Assembly (NCBI GenBank): GCA_964016985.1
Contig: OZ024831.1
Location: 85,826,095-85,890,094 of the forward strand
Direction: 5' to 3'
DNA from: Anodontia alba
Lineage: Eukaryota > Mollusca > Bivalvia > Lucinida > Lucinidae
Length of the DNA: 64,000 nt
Under the pieces are notes generated by a model that saw only the letters and a program-made list of their open reading frames with translations, ran no database searches and was not told the origin of the DNA. Position numbers and translations under genes: made by a program. Below, in pieces: positions 44,711 to 55,211 of this stretch (positions within the stretch are counted from its first letter, which is position 1; each line of letters starts with the position of its first letter).

Positions 44711-45046
44711 GTACATTTTTAAGGGAGGCAGCTTTGTCAAAAATGCTTTTGCTACCTTCTGAATAGGGGTCTAGTCTAACAGAAAAGAATTTGATCCCTT
44801 TAGCGTAGACCCCTTTTCAAAAGGGAATTGGTGTGAAACAAAAGAAACAAGAAGTCACTTAAGTAGTCACCCTTGTCAAAAATGGGGGAAAATCCACCAT
44901 TTTCAGAAAAGTAGCTATATATTGCTTTTGCTCCCTTCTGAAAAGGGGTCAACTGTAAAAGGAAAGAATTTGTTCCCCAAGAGGAGCAAATGAGTTCCTT
45001 TCAGAGTAGACCTATTTTCAGAAGAGAACTGGTATAAAACATAGTA
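44711..45046. mobile_element. Family E, two hairpins in tandem
   Basis: GAATAGGGGTCTAGTC ... GTAGACCCCTTTTCAAAAGG and CTTCTGAAAAGGGGTCAACT ... GAATTTGTTCCCCAAGAGGA ... GTAGACCTATTTTCAGAAG. AATCCACCATTTTCAG-type flank between them. Confidence 0.75.
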
Positions 45047-45406
45047 AAGTCGAACCTCAATAGCTCCAATCCGGATGGCTCGTTTACCATGGCTGATTCG
45101 AACTGTTTTTTTTGAGTTCCTACGAAATTCTTCCGATAGCTCCAGCAAACAAATATTTAAGGCAATTTTCTTATTTTATCATGAAATTTTATGTTGTGTG
45201 TACTCGTTAGAATCGCCTCATCGAGGCGATTCTAATGAGTACACTCAACATACCATTATTGTATCGAAGATTAAACAGATTTCCCCAAATTATCGCCATT
45301 TGCTTCCTGACCTTACACCTTGATTAACACTCAGTAGCCCGAACTAGCCATATCCCGAACAAATTTCTATGGTCCCAATGATGTTCGAACCATTGAAGTT
45401 TGACTG
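45047..45406. mobile_element. MITE TA-2 copy 1 with TTAGAA-stem hairpin
   Basis: AAGTCGAACCTCAATAGCTC and TTCGAACCATTGAAGTTTGACTG-type ends. The centre is a perfect GTACTCGTTAGAATCGCCTC / GAGGCGATTCTAATGAGTAC stem at 45199-45242. Confidence 0.85.
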
Positions 45407-45830
45407 AAAAGAAGTTATTAAGAAGTAATAAAAGTTGTCGTCTTCGTCAAAAATGGCGGAAAAACAACAATTTTCAAGAAAGGAAATTATGCATTATGTC
45501 AAAATTGTTTTCGATCCCTTCTTCTAAGGGTTCTATTCTAAAAGGAAAGACCTTGCTCCCCTTCTGAAAAGGGGTTTACACTTAAAGGAAAGAATGTGCT
45601 CCAAAGGGGACTGGTGTGAAGCAAACCAAACAAACAGTCACGTAAATTGTATCCCTTATCAATAATGGTGGAAATTCTATCAGATATATCCAGTTACCCT
45701 GAAAGGAACGGATACATTTGCAACAAAACCAGGGCTGTAAAAAGTGTTTTCCCCCTTCAAAAAGGAAAGAATTTCTTCTGCAAAAGGGGATTGTAAAAAA
45801 AGCAATCAGGAAGTCACTACACAGCGGGCA
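45407..45830. mobile_element. Family E fragments
   Basis: TTCTATTCTAAAAGGAAAGA ... CTTGCTCCCCTTCTGAAAAG and AAAAAGGAAAGAATTTC. Parts of one or two decayed copies abutting TA-2. Confidence 0.6.
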
Positions 45831-45834
45831 GACC

Positions 45835-46079
45835 CCCGCCGGATCTGCAACATTGTTTCGTGGAGATTGATCATGAAATATTTTGCGGTCATTCTCCCAA
45901 TTCCGCTGATTCAAGAAGGGCAGTTATCAGAGTCTGGCGAAAGAATGTGCACAATACTGGTTAACCACTTAAAGGACTAAGTCTGCCAAATAAAAGTGTG
46001 GTTAGGTAAACTGACCGCGCTCGACATGACCCCAATGGGTTGACTGGGCCATAAAACCTCAACACAAACAAACAAACAA
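45835..46079 (+). mobile_element. SINE copy, partial head
   Basis: It starts in the B-box region (ACCCCCGCCGGATC), continues through TTTCGTGGAGATTGATCATG and ends CAACACAAACAAACAAACAA. Confidence 0.85.
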
Positions 46080-46125
46080 AATTTACAAGCAACCTTTAAT
46101 TTACATGTAACCTACCCTGTGGTCA

Positions 46126-46160
46126 TACAGCGTTGAAACAACGTTGATTCAATGTTGATT
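46126..46160. repeat. GTTGAAACAACGTTGATTCAA repeat
   Basis: A short block of the same motif as the foldback at 58331. Confidence 0.5.
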
Positions 46161-46503
46161 CAACGGAGGATCGAACCTTCTGAATCCTGATCACGCTGCA
46201 TCACAAAAACATGCCTCCATAATTTTGACTCCCTTAAACCTCACTTTTATATTGTAAAATTGGGGTTTACAGGGGTACACATTTTCTTTCATATTTCTGC
46301 TCAAAAACATAGATTGTGGGTACTCGTTAGAACCGCCTCGTTGAGGCGGTTCTAACGAGTACCCACAATCTATGTTTTGAGCAGAAACATGAAAAATATC
46401 AGATTTTTTCTTAATATTTTCATTTTTTGGTGGTAAAATTTGAAGTATATTTGAATAGGCATGTTTTCGTAATGGACGCGCATCCAACTGAGCCACCGAG
46501 GCC
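46160..46503 (-). mobile_element. SINE tRNA head split by MITE-A
   Basis: On the minus strand GCCGGCCTCGGTGGCTCAGT (A box; 46484-46503) and GGTTCGATCC (B box; 46168-46177) belong to one tRNA-like head. The MITE at 46199-46474 lies between them. Confidence 0.75.
46199..46474. mobile_element. MITE-A copy, intact hairpin
   Basis: CATCACAAAAACATGCC to GGCATGTTTTCGTAATG. The centre is perfect: ATTGTGGGTACTCGTTAGAA ... CCGCCTCGTTGAGGCGG ... TTCTAACGAGTACCCACAAT (46313-46371), extended by AACATAG / CTATGTT. Confidence 0.93.
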
Positions 46504-46556
46504 GGCTGCATGTAAAACATAGTGAAAAATCCACCAAGTGTATTCATTCATCTTAA

Positions 46557-46769
46557 TTAACCCTTGTCCTGCTGAATAACTTAAGAAGCCACGCCCACTT
46601 CTGATTTTCAGCCAATAAGATTACTTGATTCTGTATTTTGATACAATTCACATACTTAATGACAAACAGTGCAGATCCAGATCAGGTGGCTTCTTCAGAA
46701 GCCATCTGATCTGGATCTACACTGTTTGCAAAGCCAGGGAATATCCGGGTTCAGCAGGACAAGAGATAA
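46557..46769. mobile_element. MITE TTAA-1 copy 3
   Basis: TTAACCCTTGTCCTGCTGAA to TTCAGCAGGACAAGAGATAA. Right TTAA mutated. Hairpin core GGTGGCTTCTTCAGAAGCC with the usual GATCCAGATCAG stem. Confidence 0.9.
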
Positions 46770-47133
46770 CTGGGTGATACCGGTACTTTTTTGATGCAAC
46801 AAAACGGGTAAGATCATTACTGACCAACACTGATACCTCAATTCAGTTTAGTTCACTTAGTATATTTTGTGGCTATTACTAGGCATTCGAGATACACAGA
46901 CGCAGACCCGTATGTTTTGTTTGCTTTTTTAAAGTCAGTTTCACTCCAAGTTGATTTTAACATAGTCAGGCACCCGAGGCACATGGCGGCTACGCCAGAA
47001 AATCTTGATTACTGATTTCCAGGACTAAATACTCTATTTATACTTAGTTCATGTAAAAGAAAAGTCACCATGTCAAAATGCAAGGTAACCAGGCTGCAAG
47101 ATATAGAAATTCTATGTCCAATACCCCAAAGAA
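46770..47133. other. Gene-free stretch
   Basis: ATGGCGGCTACGCCAGAAAA (46983) opens only ten codons and has no donor. Nothing else is seen. Confidence 0.35.
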
Positions 47134-47344
47134 TTAACCCTTGTCCTGCTGGACCCAGATACACCCTGCCTTTGCAAACAGTGTAGATCCAGATTAGTTG
47201 GCTTCTGAAGAAGCCACCTGATCTGGATTTTAACTGTTTGTTATTCAGTATTTGAATTTGTATCAACAACCTGGATCAAGTACTCTGATTGGCTGAAAAT
47301 TAAAAGTGGGCGTGGCAACTTTATTCAGAAAGGGCAAGGGTTAA
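47134..47344. mobile_element. MITE TTAA-1 copy 4
   Basis: TTAA-bounded, CCCTTGTCCTGCTGGA to CAGAAAGGGCAAGGG. Hairpin GATCCAGATTAGTTGGCTTC / GAAGCCACCTGATCTGGAT. Confidence 0.9.
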
Positions 47345-47348
47345 AAAA

Positions 47349-47470
47349 AGGTACATGGATACGCTTGGTAGATTTTCCGCCATTTTAGACAAGAAAGACA
47401 ACTTCTGTGACTTCCTGTTTGCTTTCCTGAACTCGAGGTCCCTTCTGAAAATGGTCTATTCTAACAGACC
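47349..47470. mobile_element. Family E left half
   Basis: ACGCTTGGTAGATTTTCCGC, AAGAAAGACAACTTCTGTGA and CCCTTCTGAAAATGGTCTAT match the left side of family E; it stops before the hairpin. Confidence 0.65.
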
Positions 47471-47471
47471 G

Positions 47472-47815
47472 ACGCACGACAAAACCCACAATAACACATG
47501 TAAGACCAGCAAAGACTCAGATCAGCCTGCACATCCACCTAGTATTGTTTGTTTGTGTTGAGGTTTTACGGCCCTGTCAACCCAGCGGGGTCATGTCGTG
47601 CGTGGTCAGTTTACCTAACCACACTTTACTGGGCAGGCTTAGTCCTCTAAGTGGTCAACCAGCTTTGCACATCCACCTAGTATGTCAATGGTTCTCATTT
47701 ATTCGTCTTTGGATAGCCCGGCGGCTGTAGAAGGCACATGCGATCAGCGCGGATGCGCAAGCTGATCTGAGTCTTCGCTGGTTGCACACGTCTTACTGAA
47801 GGTTTTGTCGTGCGC
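47472..47815. mobile_element. Hairpin MITE split by a SINE
   Basis: Left arm GCACGACAAAACCC ... AAGACTCAGATCAGC and right arm GCTGATCTGAGTC ... GGTTTTGTCGTGC are inverses. A SINE separates them. Confidence 0.85.
47546..47666 (-). mobile_element. SINE fragment with 17-bp target duplication
   Basis: TGTTTGTTTGTGTTGAGGTT to GTGGTCAACCAGCTTT is the reverse of the SINE 3' half. GCACATCCACCTAGTAT stands on both sides (47529-47545 and 47667-47683). Confidence 0.95.
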
Positions 47816-47836
47816 TGTTTCATTATCTTCGAACTA

Positions 47837-48268
47837 CAGACAACCCTCTTTATACCGACACTCGATACAACGACAAACTTCGTTAAAATGACAACTTGAC
47901 TGCCACGAAACCTTCACTAAAGAGGTAACAATTAGTCAAAAATAATACAATAATATTGTATTTAATACTTTAAAGAAACATATGTTTTTGAGATTTATAT
48001 CCAAAACATATGTTCTATGAGGAAATAAGAACAAAACAAGACCTTTCTTACACATCAATCTGCTCATTAAGTATTCTGTACAACAGCAAATTCATTTTAA
48101 TGGCCACGTCTTTGGGAACAAATACTGTCGTCTCAGGAGATGATTTATATAAGCTTTTAGCTTTTTATCAAATCCTGTACCATATAACATTATGCGATGT
48201 ATTATGTGAACTTAAATGAATAAAATATTGTTTAAACCAAATACTGTCGTTGTAACGAGGGTTCACTG
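47837..48268. mobile_element. MITE TA-3 copy 1
   Basis: CAGACAACCCTCTTTATACC and the inverse of GTCGTTGTAACGAGGGTTCA. Inside, AAACATATGTTTTTGAGATT and AAAACATATG are remains of the hairpin seen whole at 54.5 kb. Confidence 0.8.
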
Positions 48269-48411
48269 TTACCAAGGAAAGGTCACAGTTATAAGGCACT
48301 GATAGCGCCGAATGAAGTTGAGATGTAGAATAAAACTAGCAAAAGCAAACAGCATTCGCAGTAATGAATTGGTATCTAATTAAATGGGCCGCGCCATGGG
48401 AAAATTTGTCT

Positions 48412-48490
48412 TCGGGCATATGCGGACAGTGAAGGCCCAGATCAGACTGCGCATATGCTCAGTCTGATCAGGGCCTTCACTGTCCGCTAA
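48412..48490. repeat. Hairpin with CGGACAGTGAAGGCCC stem
   Basis: GCGGACAGTGAAGGCCCAGA ... TCAGACTGCGCATATGCTCA ... GTCTGATCAGGGCCTTCACT ... GTCCGC. Outer stem unlike TTAA-1, same layout. Confidence 0.85.
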
Positions 48491-48676
48491 CAGAATTATT
48501 GGGCACTACAGAATGTATCGATGGAGAGCAAAGGCTCGGATGAGACTGCGCATTCACTTGGCATAGCCCAAATAGAAACTGCATCGGTGGAACTGCCCGA
48601 GAAAAGTTAAAAGAATCAAGAATTTCTCTCTGTCTCTCTCTAATCGGAAGGACGGGGTGGGTGGTCGGCGTACAGA

Positions 48677-48862
48677 ATGTCCACTCGAGCTTGTGCGCAT
48701 GTTGAAAATTCGGACAAGGTGATTCGCAAGTTTTGTAACTTATTAATAGAACACTGTCCTAATGTATTCTCGCATAGCAAAGCGGGCAGTATGCGTCAGC
48801 GTAGAACTGCATGGACGAGCCATACGTGTGGAAGATATTGCGAACGTTCAACGTCAGTCTGA
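48677..48862 (+). other. Unassigned 61-codon open frame
   Basis: MSTRACAHVENSDKVIRKFC ... NVFSHSKAGSMRQRRTAW has a basic, helical look reminiscent of Myb/SANT-like DNA-binding segments in transposons. No splice site or homologue can be named. Confidence 0.2.
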
Positions 48863-49248
48863 TTTGATCCTAAGTTAGCAAACACCACATGGCCGAGAAC
48901 GTTCTTCTTCGTCCCCTTCAGACTCAGCTTACGCACCTTTCTACCACTACACCATTACAAATATCTCAGATATCTCGATTTGGTCTTTCCATACTCGAAA
49001 TCATAATGGGATTTACCCTGTATAGGATGACAACGAAATCAACAGGTGACAGATGTCTGATTTTTCTTTTCTTATAGAATAGAGTTTAACAGGTTATACG
49101 AATGCACTTCTAAGAGACCTGCTAGGCGATAATTCGCAAGAACTGTTAAGCTCCATCAGAATAAACTTTGCTAATATCTGAACTCAGCACATATCGGATT
49201 AAAATTTCCCAAGAACAGAAGAAGTAAGAGTCCTAAACCAAACGCACG
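48863..49248. other. Probable RBM42 3' UTR
   Basis: Downstream of the RBM42 stop on the minus strand. I see no AATAAA on that strand close to the stop and no repeat. Confidence 0.35.
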
Positions 49249-49361
49249 TCATTTCAATCCCAGCCGTTTCTTTTCTTTTTCTTTCCTTTTGACGACGTCT
49301 ATATTTCTGTCCCTCCATGTGCTCTTTCGTAGTTTGATTGGTCGGTTTCCCACGTATTTAC
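49249..49361 (-). CDS. RBM42: RNA-binding protein 42, last coding exon
   Basis: RBM42 is an RRM protein of nuclear ribonucleoprotein complexes, linked to pre-mRNA splicing and stress granules. On the minus strand an acceptor (TCTTTTTTTTGCAG) precedes two bases completing a Gly codon, then 36 codons and TGA at 49249-49251. The peptide GKYVGNRPIKLRKSTWRDRN continues IDVVKRKEKEKKRLGLK. This matches the very conserved end of RBM42: the last strand of the RRM (GKYVGxRPIKLRKSxWxDRN) and the Lys/Glu-rich tail ending LGL-basic. Every conserved position I know is kept. The rest of the RRM and the N-terminal part must lie to the right; I found no further exon up to 64000. A TTAA-3 MITE begins 26 bp upstream of the acceptor. 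Confidence 0.93.
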
Positions 49362-49386
49362 CTGCAAAAAAAAGACGAACAGAATA

Positions 49387-49872
49387 TTAACTTTTACCAC
49401 ACTCTGAGCAAATTCAGACACGACAAATTGATGATATTTTCCTATTTTTGCCAGAAAAATAGGCTGTGACATTTTATGCAAAATGTCTCCTTAGAAAGCA
49501 ATTTACATGAAATATCACAGCCTATTTTTTGACAAAAATAATAAAGCTACTCATCACGAAAACATGCCTATACAATTTTGATCCCCTTAAACCCCATTTT
49601 ATATAGTAAAACCTGGGTTTACAGGGTATACATTATTTTTCTCATTTTGCTCGAAAACATAGATTGTGGGTATTCGTTAGAACCGCCTCGTTTAGGCGGT
49701 TCTAACCAGTACCCACGATTTATGTTTTGAGCAAAAATATAAAAAAATATCAGAGTTTTTTATCTGAAAAAAAATTCAGTTTTTGGAGGTGAAATTTTCT
49801 ATATATTTGAATAGGCGTGTTTTCGTAATGGTAACAATATTTTCTACAGAATTTTTACCCAACAAAATAAAC
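49387..49872. mobile_element. MITE TTAA-3 copy split by MITE-A
   Basis: TTAACTTTTACCACACTCTG and the GTGACATTTTATGCAAAATG / inverse hairpin lie left of 49552. CAATATTTTCTACAGAATTT plus TTTACCC right of 49830 looks like its continuation. Right end lost. Confidence 0.7.
49552..49830. mobile_element. MITE-A copy
   Basis: CATCACGAAAACATGCCTAT to ATAGGCGTGTTTTCGTAATG. Hairpin ATTGTGGGTATTCGTTAGAA ... TTCTAACCAGTACCCACGAT around CCGCCTCGTTTAGGCGG. Confidence 0.92.
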
Positions 49873-50300
49873 GCTTGTGAATGAGGGTCTGCATGGATGG
49901 AGAATTTAGATTTCTCAAATCAGTAAAATATTCTCTTTAAAATTATGGCATTTTCCTTAAAATTTTGGAATTTTCTTAAAATTTTACTCAATGTTCTTTA
50001 AAACGTTTTCCAGTTTTCTAGACATCTGAGGGCTGGTGTTCTTTATATATTGTTCATCCGCTCTATAATTCTATCCGTAATGACAAATTCCAGAGGATTT
50101 TTATTATTTCAGGAATCCAAATGGAAGATAATAAAATATAACTCAGATCATCAAGACTTTTTCTCCCGTGAATAAACAAACCGATAAACATTTTTAAACC
50201 ATTAAAGACTGAATAAACTCTCCCACACTAGATACTGGAAGAATCCATTTTCGATTTTAGGTATGTTAGGCTATCTAATATAGATATTCCTAAAGGAAAA
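49873..50300. other. Gene-free stretch
   Basis: AT-rich with AAAATTTTGGAATTTTC-like repeats at 49940-49990. No exon seen. Confidence 0.35.
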
Positions 50301-50319
50301 TGGTTGAACTATTTGCCAA

Positions 50320-50515
50320 CAGTGGAGACTGATCAGACGCCGCATTCTGTGGCGTCTGGTCTGGGTCTGCACTGAGCTGGGAAAATGGTCCTGAACGGGG
50401 ACGAGGACTGTTTCATTTAATCTTAACTTACTGTAATTTAAGCAAACAGTGCAGACATTAATCAGACGCCGCGTTCTGCGGGGTCTGATCTGGGTCTGCA
50501 CTATTTGCCAGTTAC
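50320..50515. mobile_element. Two GACGCCGC-core hairpins
   Basis: Hairpin 1 (50320-50378): GGAGACTGATCAGACGCCGC / GGCGTCTGGTCTGGGTCTGC. Hairpin 2 (50447-50509): GTGCAGACATTAATCAGACG / TCTGATCTGGGTCTGCAC with CCGCGTTCTGCGG. Both have the TTAA-2 hairpin core. Confidence 0.8.
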
Positions 50516-50899
50516 CCATTTAGGGGTCTCCAGTCTTCAATGTGTTAACTTTAGTAAGTCTGTGGCAGATAAGCAACATGTAAATGTACACAATAAGATA
50601 ACTTCACTTTATTAACTTGTGGATATTTGTTATGAAGCTGTCAGATCCCATTCTTGATCTCAGAAAGATTGGAGCTGCTACAAAGTAGCAGGTTTTTTGG
50701 TTTGTTTTTTTTTGTGTCATTATGGATAGGATTATCTATTCAGCTTTCTTCACTTATTGACCCCTTTTCAATGAATATTTTAGATCTTTCTTTTTTAATT
50801 CTTAGTGCTCGTTTTTCTCATATCAGTATTTGTTTAGCCATTTTCTCCAGTCATTATTAATCAAAGCACTGACAGCACTGGAGGGTAGATTTTCTCTAA

Positions 50900-51035
50900 G
50901 CTGGGAAAATGGTCCTGAACGGGGACGAGGACTGTTTCATTTAATCCTAACTTACTGTAAGTTAGGCAAACTGGGCAGACACTAATCAGACGCCGCGTTC
51001 TGTGGCGTCTGATCTGGATCTGCACTATTTGCCAC
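50900..51035. repeat. Direct duplicate of 50376-50515
   Basis: CTGGGAAAATGGTCCTGAAC through GCACTATTTGCC repeats the earlier block almost exactly. The 385 bp between the two copies are unique. Confidence 0.9.
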
Positions 51036-51280
51036 TGTTCGAGTCCAGGTTTTACAGATACCCCCCTTTATACTGCACTGACGTCACAGCGACAAGAATA
51101 GCGCGGCTATAAATAACTGTTACCTGGATTTCGTCTGACGCGCGGTTTGATTACATTGGTCAATTATAATCACGTGGACAACTACCTCAAGGATTTGGGC
51201 ATTTGTATACTATGGTTCGATTGTAAACAATCTACTAAAAAATGGTCTTTTTTTCCCCCAATCAGTAAACCCCATCCAGT
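51036..51280. other. Gene-free stretch
   Basis: AGCGCGGCTATAAATAACTG (51090-51115) is a TATA-like spot, but no exon follows; it may belong to the LINE's neighbourhood. Confidence 0.3.
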
Positions 51281-52265
51281 GGCGATTTTGCGGCGAAACC
51301 CAGTTCCAACTTACAAAATCCATTTTCGAAAGATTTAATACAAGTTTGGTCTGAATTTTGTGAAGCTGTTCCCGTGGAAAACATAAAACAAATTCTTATA
51401 TGCCCTTTATGGCATAATGATCGCATTGGAAACGGGCAACTGTTTTTAAGAAATTGTTGCGATATGTGCAAGAGTAATAAGAGTTATTTATGACCTTATT
51501 AGTGAGGAAGGGGTATTTTTATAGTTTTGAACAGTTAAAAGCGAACTATAAGGAGCACATTTCTAGATTATTAGCATGTATTAAATAATATTTCTCAAGT
51601 ATGGAAAGATCAAATTAACATGAATCGTGTATTTATCGTTGAATCTAAGCAAAATGTAGTCTGTAACATATACCTTTAATACCTAAAGGAAGTAGAATTT
51701 TCTACGCTATTTTCGTTAAACGAGTACATTCCACAAGCAAAATGGCAAGCGGAGATTGGGGATAGTGGGGAAGAGGAATGGAAAAAAGTACGATCGAACA
51801 TTAAAGATATTTCACGAGACAAAACTTCAATACAAAATTAATAATAACATTTTAGTAACTAATTCATTTCTTTTTAGAATTAATAAAACTGATAATCTGG
51901 CCTGCAATGAGCAACCAGAAAAAAACCATCACCTATTTCTTCGATGCCCAAAAGTAAGAACATTTTGGATTGAACTTAAAACATTGTTGACCACAAATAT
52001 CAATTAAGAAATATCGTTAGAGGATCGTAAAATATTATTTGCATACGGTGATAAAACAGAACTGGTCAATTATATCTATGGCTCAGCAAAAGATTACATT
52101 TACAAAAACAAATTTGTTTCCAGAAATCTAAGCATTCAAGGATTTGTCAGCCTTTTAAAGAAAAAAAAATGCTTAGCGAGAGATACCTTTTATTCATAAA
52201 TAATAGGTTAAATAAATTCTTTAGGAAGTGGATTTCTGTACATAACTATTTTTATCCAAACGCTG
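51281..52265 (+). pseudogene. LINE ORF2 C-terminal remnant (L1/Tx1-like)
   Basis: Scattered frames read the C-terminal region of a non-LTR retrotransposon: PLWHNDRIGNGQL, IPQAKWQAEIGDS, then in the longest frame (51756-52007) TKLQYKINNNILVTNSFLFR and NLACNEQPEKNHHLFLRCPK with FWIELKTLL. The C...H..L..C pattern is the C-terminal cysteine motif of such elements, with its first Cys pair incomplete. NNRLNKFFRKWISVHNYF near 52200 is the last part. Many stops and frameshifts; no RT core seen. Confidence 0.75.
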
Positions 52266-52799
52266 AGTGACCCGTGGGGTTGTTTTCTGCTGTCCTGTTA
52301 AGGAATTCCTTTTTTTTTTAAATTGACAATCGCGGTCTCGATACAGCAACGGTCTCAATATTAACAGTCTTAGTAGTACCTACCTACCAGTCGAGACAGG
52401 CAGAAAACTAACTTTTTTCTACATATTATATACACTGAACAGTATTCCAACAATCTTGTTTACCAACTTTTCTCAACAATTCCCTCTCTCTTTTTTCTAC
52501 ACTTTCTCTCTTCTACTAACCTCTTAAAGAGATAGGTTTCGAATTTGACATATCAGATTATAATGTACTTAAAATAGTGGTGTCCTATATATTCTTGTTA
52601 GTACGAGTATGTATGTATTTATGATATTTAAACACATGTTTAGTCTAAAAAAAAATAAAAAATGTTAAAATCAGTCTGTTCACCTGTTCACTTTGATCAG
52701 GACCTAGGTTTGTCAATATCGTATCTACCTAAAATATTCGGACACCTCAACTCATTACCATACTTTTCCTAAGATTCGAATCCCATTTTTCCACCTTTT
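52266..52799. other. Gene-free stretch
   Basis: T-rich (52310-52320) and C/T-rich (52480-52515) runs; no gene or clear repeat. Confidence 0.4.
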
Positions 52800-53025
52800 G
52801 ATTTTCTAAAAACTGCTGACTGACTGGCAAACATTGTAGACTCTGAACAGGCCCCGAATTCTGCGCCCAATGGGGGCGAATTCTTTCTTTTGAGAATGAA
52901 CCTTTTTTCAGAATAAAAGCGGCTTGGTTTGCAAGGAAAGCTAACAGGAAACCATAAAAGTTGTCTCCCTTGTGCAAAATGGCAGAAAATCAACCAAGTG
53001 TGTTCAGTCCCTTTAACTTTTTCGG
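52800..53025. mobile_element. Family E copy with modified hairpin
   Basis: GAATTCTGCGCCCAATGGGG GCGAATTC-type centre and flank AAGTTGTCTCCCTTGTGCAA plus AATGGCAGAAAATCAACC. Confidence 0.7.
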
Positions 53026-53149
53026 TGCAAAATTTCAGACGACATTTATCGTCTGTTTGTTTTTTTTGTTTTTTTTATTTTTTTTTTATTTTAGCAACTA
53101 TCGTTTGGAAAGACGTTTATATGTAAAGTTGAAAGACTGAAACGTCAAA

Positions 53150-53212
53150 CAGCATAGATCCAGATGAGACAGCTCATTGAGCCGTCTCATCTGGATCTAT
53201 GCTGTTTGCAAA
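53150..53212. repeat. Hairpin with GAGACAGCTCATTGAGCCGTCTC core
   Basis: CAAACAGCATAGATCCAGAT ... GAGACAGCTCATTGAGCCG ... TCTCATCTGGATCTATGCTG ... TTTGC. Perfect stem except near the loop; outer stem as in TTAA-1. Confidence 0.9.
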
Positions 53213-53224
53213 AGCCTATTATTA

Positions 53225-53277
53225 TCGCCTGTGGCAGTGAAAGAGCTGATAAAAGAGTACAACATGACGATCTTCTT

Positions 53278-53308
<31 letters not shown>

Positions 53309-53450
53309 AGAAAATGTCTTGACATTTCATGTGAATCGTCTGCTTGACAGACGATTCACATGAAATGTCATTTCTTATTTTCTATGACTAATAATAATAA
53401 TAATGTTTTAATGTGTCGTCTGTTGCAGTTGTGATTGGCACTTTAAGGGC
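53225..53450. mobile_element. Hairpin MITE, TTAA-3-like
   Basis: Ends GCCTGTGGCAGTGAAAGAG and TGTGATTGGCACTTTAAGGG are loosely inverse. Centre GACATTTCATGTGAATCGTC / GACGATTCACATGAAATGTC is perfect. A T run (53282-53305) sits in one arm. Confidence 0.75.
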
Positions 53451-54306
53451 GAATAGTGCAACGTTAGACGCCATTTTATATCTGGTTTAAACTGCACTTT
53501 ATGATTAAATAATATAATGTAAGAATCTTACAGGATTATTATTACAAAATGCACTTTAAGTTTGAGAAGAAAACAGCTTTTTTTATGAATCCTTTTATGA
53601 ATCCTTTATACGAAAATTTATTTCAAGATATACCGTATATGCCGCATTATAATTCCAAAATCAATAGGCTTACACTAATTCAGCGCATTCTGATTGGTCG
53701 AGAGCAAATTCAAAACGGCATTTACACTTCGACAAATTCACTGAGCAGGACTCTTTCTAGTCTGGCCCCCGACCCTTTCTTTATTTTTCTTTTCTTTCTT
53801 TTTCTTCTTTTTTTTTTGTGGGGACACAACACTTGTATAGCTTGTAGAATTTTTGTTTACTTCAGTCCCTTGGCTAGAAAGAAAAAGTTGTTCAGCCATA
53901 GGTCACTTGAAGTTGGTTTAAAGAGGATCATGATAAAAAAAAAATAATGTAGAGCGGCAGAGAAATAGATATAAAACAAAAACGACTGGAGCCAGTCTAG
54001 ACCCTTTCAAAACTGTATTCTTTGAGCAGATTTTCAAAATAAGCAATTTACTCATGTTTTCAATGTGAACATGACCGATTTGGAATTATAAGAAATGAGC
54101 ATCAATTTAATCCAGAAAAATAAAATTCAATTCTGTATTGAAACTTTGCTTTTTTTTCTGAGATGTACAGGAAAACTAGAAGTTCTCAGAAAAAAAATGA
54201 ACAAGGTGTTTGTAAAGGTACCACCCGTGTTTACAAAGAATGTGTTGTTTGCAGCAAGTTAGGTGAACATGTGATGTATGGCTCTTAGAATGTTAGGTAA
54301 CTATAA
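53451..54306. other. Gene-free stretch
   Basis: A 132-codon open frame at 53549-53947 runs through T-rich sequence and shows no domain. No other signal. Confidence 0.35.
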
Positions 54307-54308
54307 TA

Positions 54309-54712
54309 CAGTAAACCCTCGTTACAACGACAGCATTTGTTCTCATAGATATTGCCATAAATATGAATTTGCTATTGTAAAAATAAAACAAAAAAAAAAA
54401 CAAACAAAAAAACAACAAAAAAAAAACAACAAAAAAACAAACTCTTAATGAGCAGAATGATATGCAACAAATGCCATATTTTAATCTTATTTCTTCGTAG
54501 AATGTAGGTTTTGGATATTTGTTAGAATCGCCTCGGTGAGGCAATTCTAACAAATATCCAAAACATATATTGCTTGAAGTATTGAATAATAATGTTCCTG
54601 CATAATTTCTGATTAATTGTCGCGTCTTGAGAGAGGGTTTCCGTACAAGTCAAATCGTCAGTATAACGAATTTTATCGTTGTATCGAGTGTCGGTATAAT
54701 CAGGGTTGACTG
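54309..54712. mobile_element. MITE TA-3 copy 2 with TTAGAA-stem hairpin
   Basis: CAGTAAACCCTCGTTACAAC and the inverse of CCGATACAACG-type right end (...CAGGGTTGACTG), TA on both sides. Hairpin TTTTGGATATTTGTTAGAAT / ATTCTAACAAATATCCAAAA around CGCCTCGGTGAGGC (54507-54562). Confidence 0.9.
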
Positions 54713-54836
54713 TACATAAAACGCTCCTTTTCTTATCAAGACTTCATAGCTGGCAACCTTCTCTGTTGTTGTTGCAAAGATTAGAACGCTACAAGGTACT
54801 AGAGGCACGTGGAGGCTGCGGCGAACGTGTTATGTA

Positions 54837-55209
54837 CAGTTGAACTTCAATGGCTCAAACATCTTACATATGTAAGACTGTGGAAATTTGTTCTAGACAC
54901 GGGTAGTTCGAGCCAATGAGTTTTAATCATAGCTCCAGGTCCAAAAGCGAATGGGGATAATTTAGGGATGTCTTTGATCTTCAATAAAATGGTATGTTGA
55001 GTGTACACATTAGAATCGCCTCAATGAGGCGATTCTAATGAGTACACATAGCATACATTATCATAATGAAATAAGAAAAAAAATCCCTAAAATCATCCCT
55101 AAATATCTATTTTCTTGAGCTATCGGAAGAATTTCCTATGGACTCGACAAGTTCGAATGAACCATGTAAAGCCAAAGGTATTCGTATTCGAGTAATTGAA
55201 AGTTTAATG
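54837..55209. mobile_element. MITE TA-2 copy 2
   Basis: CAGTTGAACTTCAATGGCTC at left and TTCGAGTAATTGAAAGTTTA at right (decayed). Hairpin GTACACATTAGAATCGCCTC / GAGGCGATTCTAATGAGTAC with ATGTTGAGT / ACATAGCAT arms. Confidence 0.85.
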
Positions 55210-55211
55210 TA

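Noticed and set aside
46983..47015. ATGGCGGCTACGCCAG start
   Set aside because: Good-looking start codon, but a stop follows after ten codons and no donor lies between.
49299..49481. 60-codon minus-strand frame across the RBM42 acceptor
   Set aside because: Wrong frame of the RBM42 exon joined to intron and MITE sequence.
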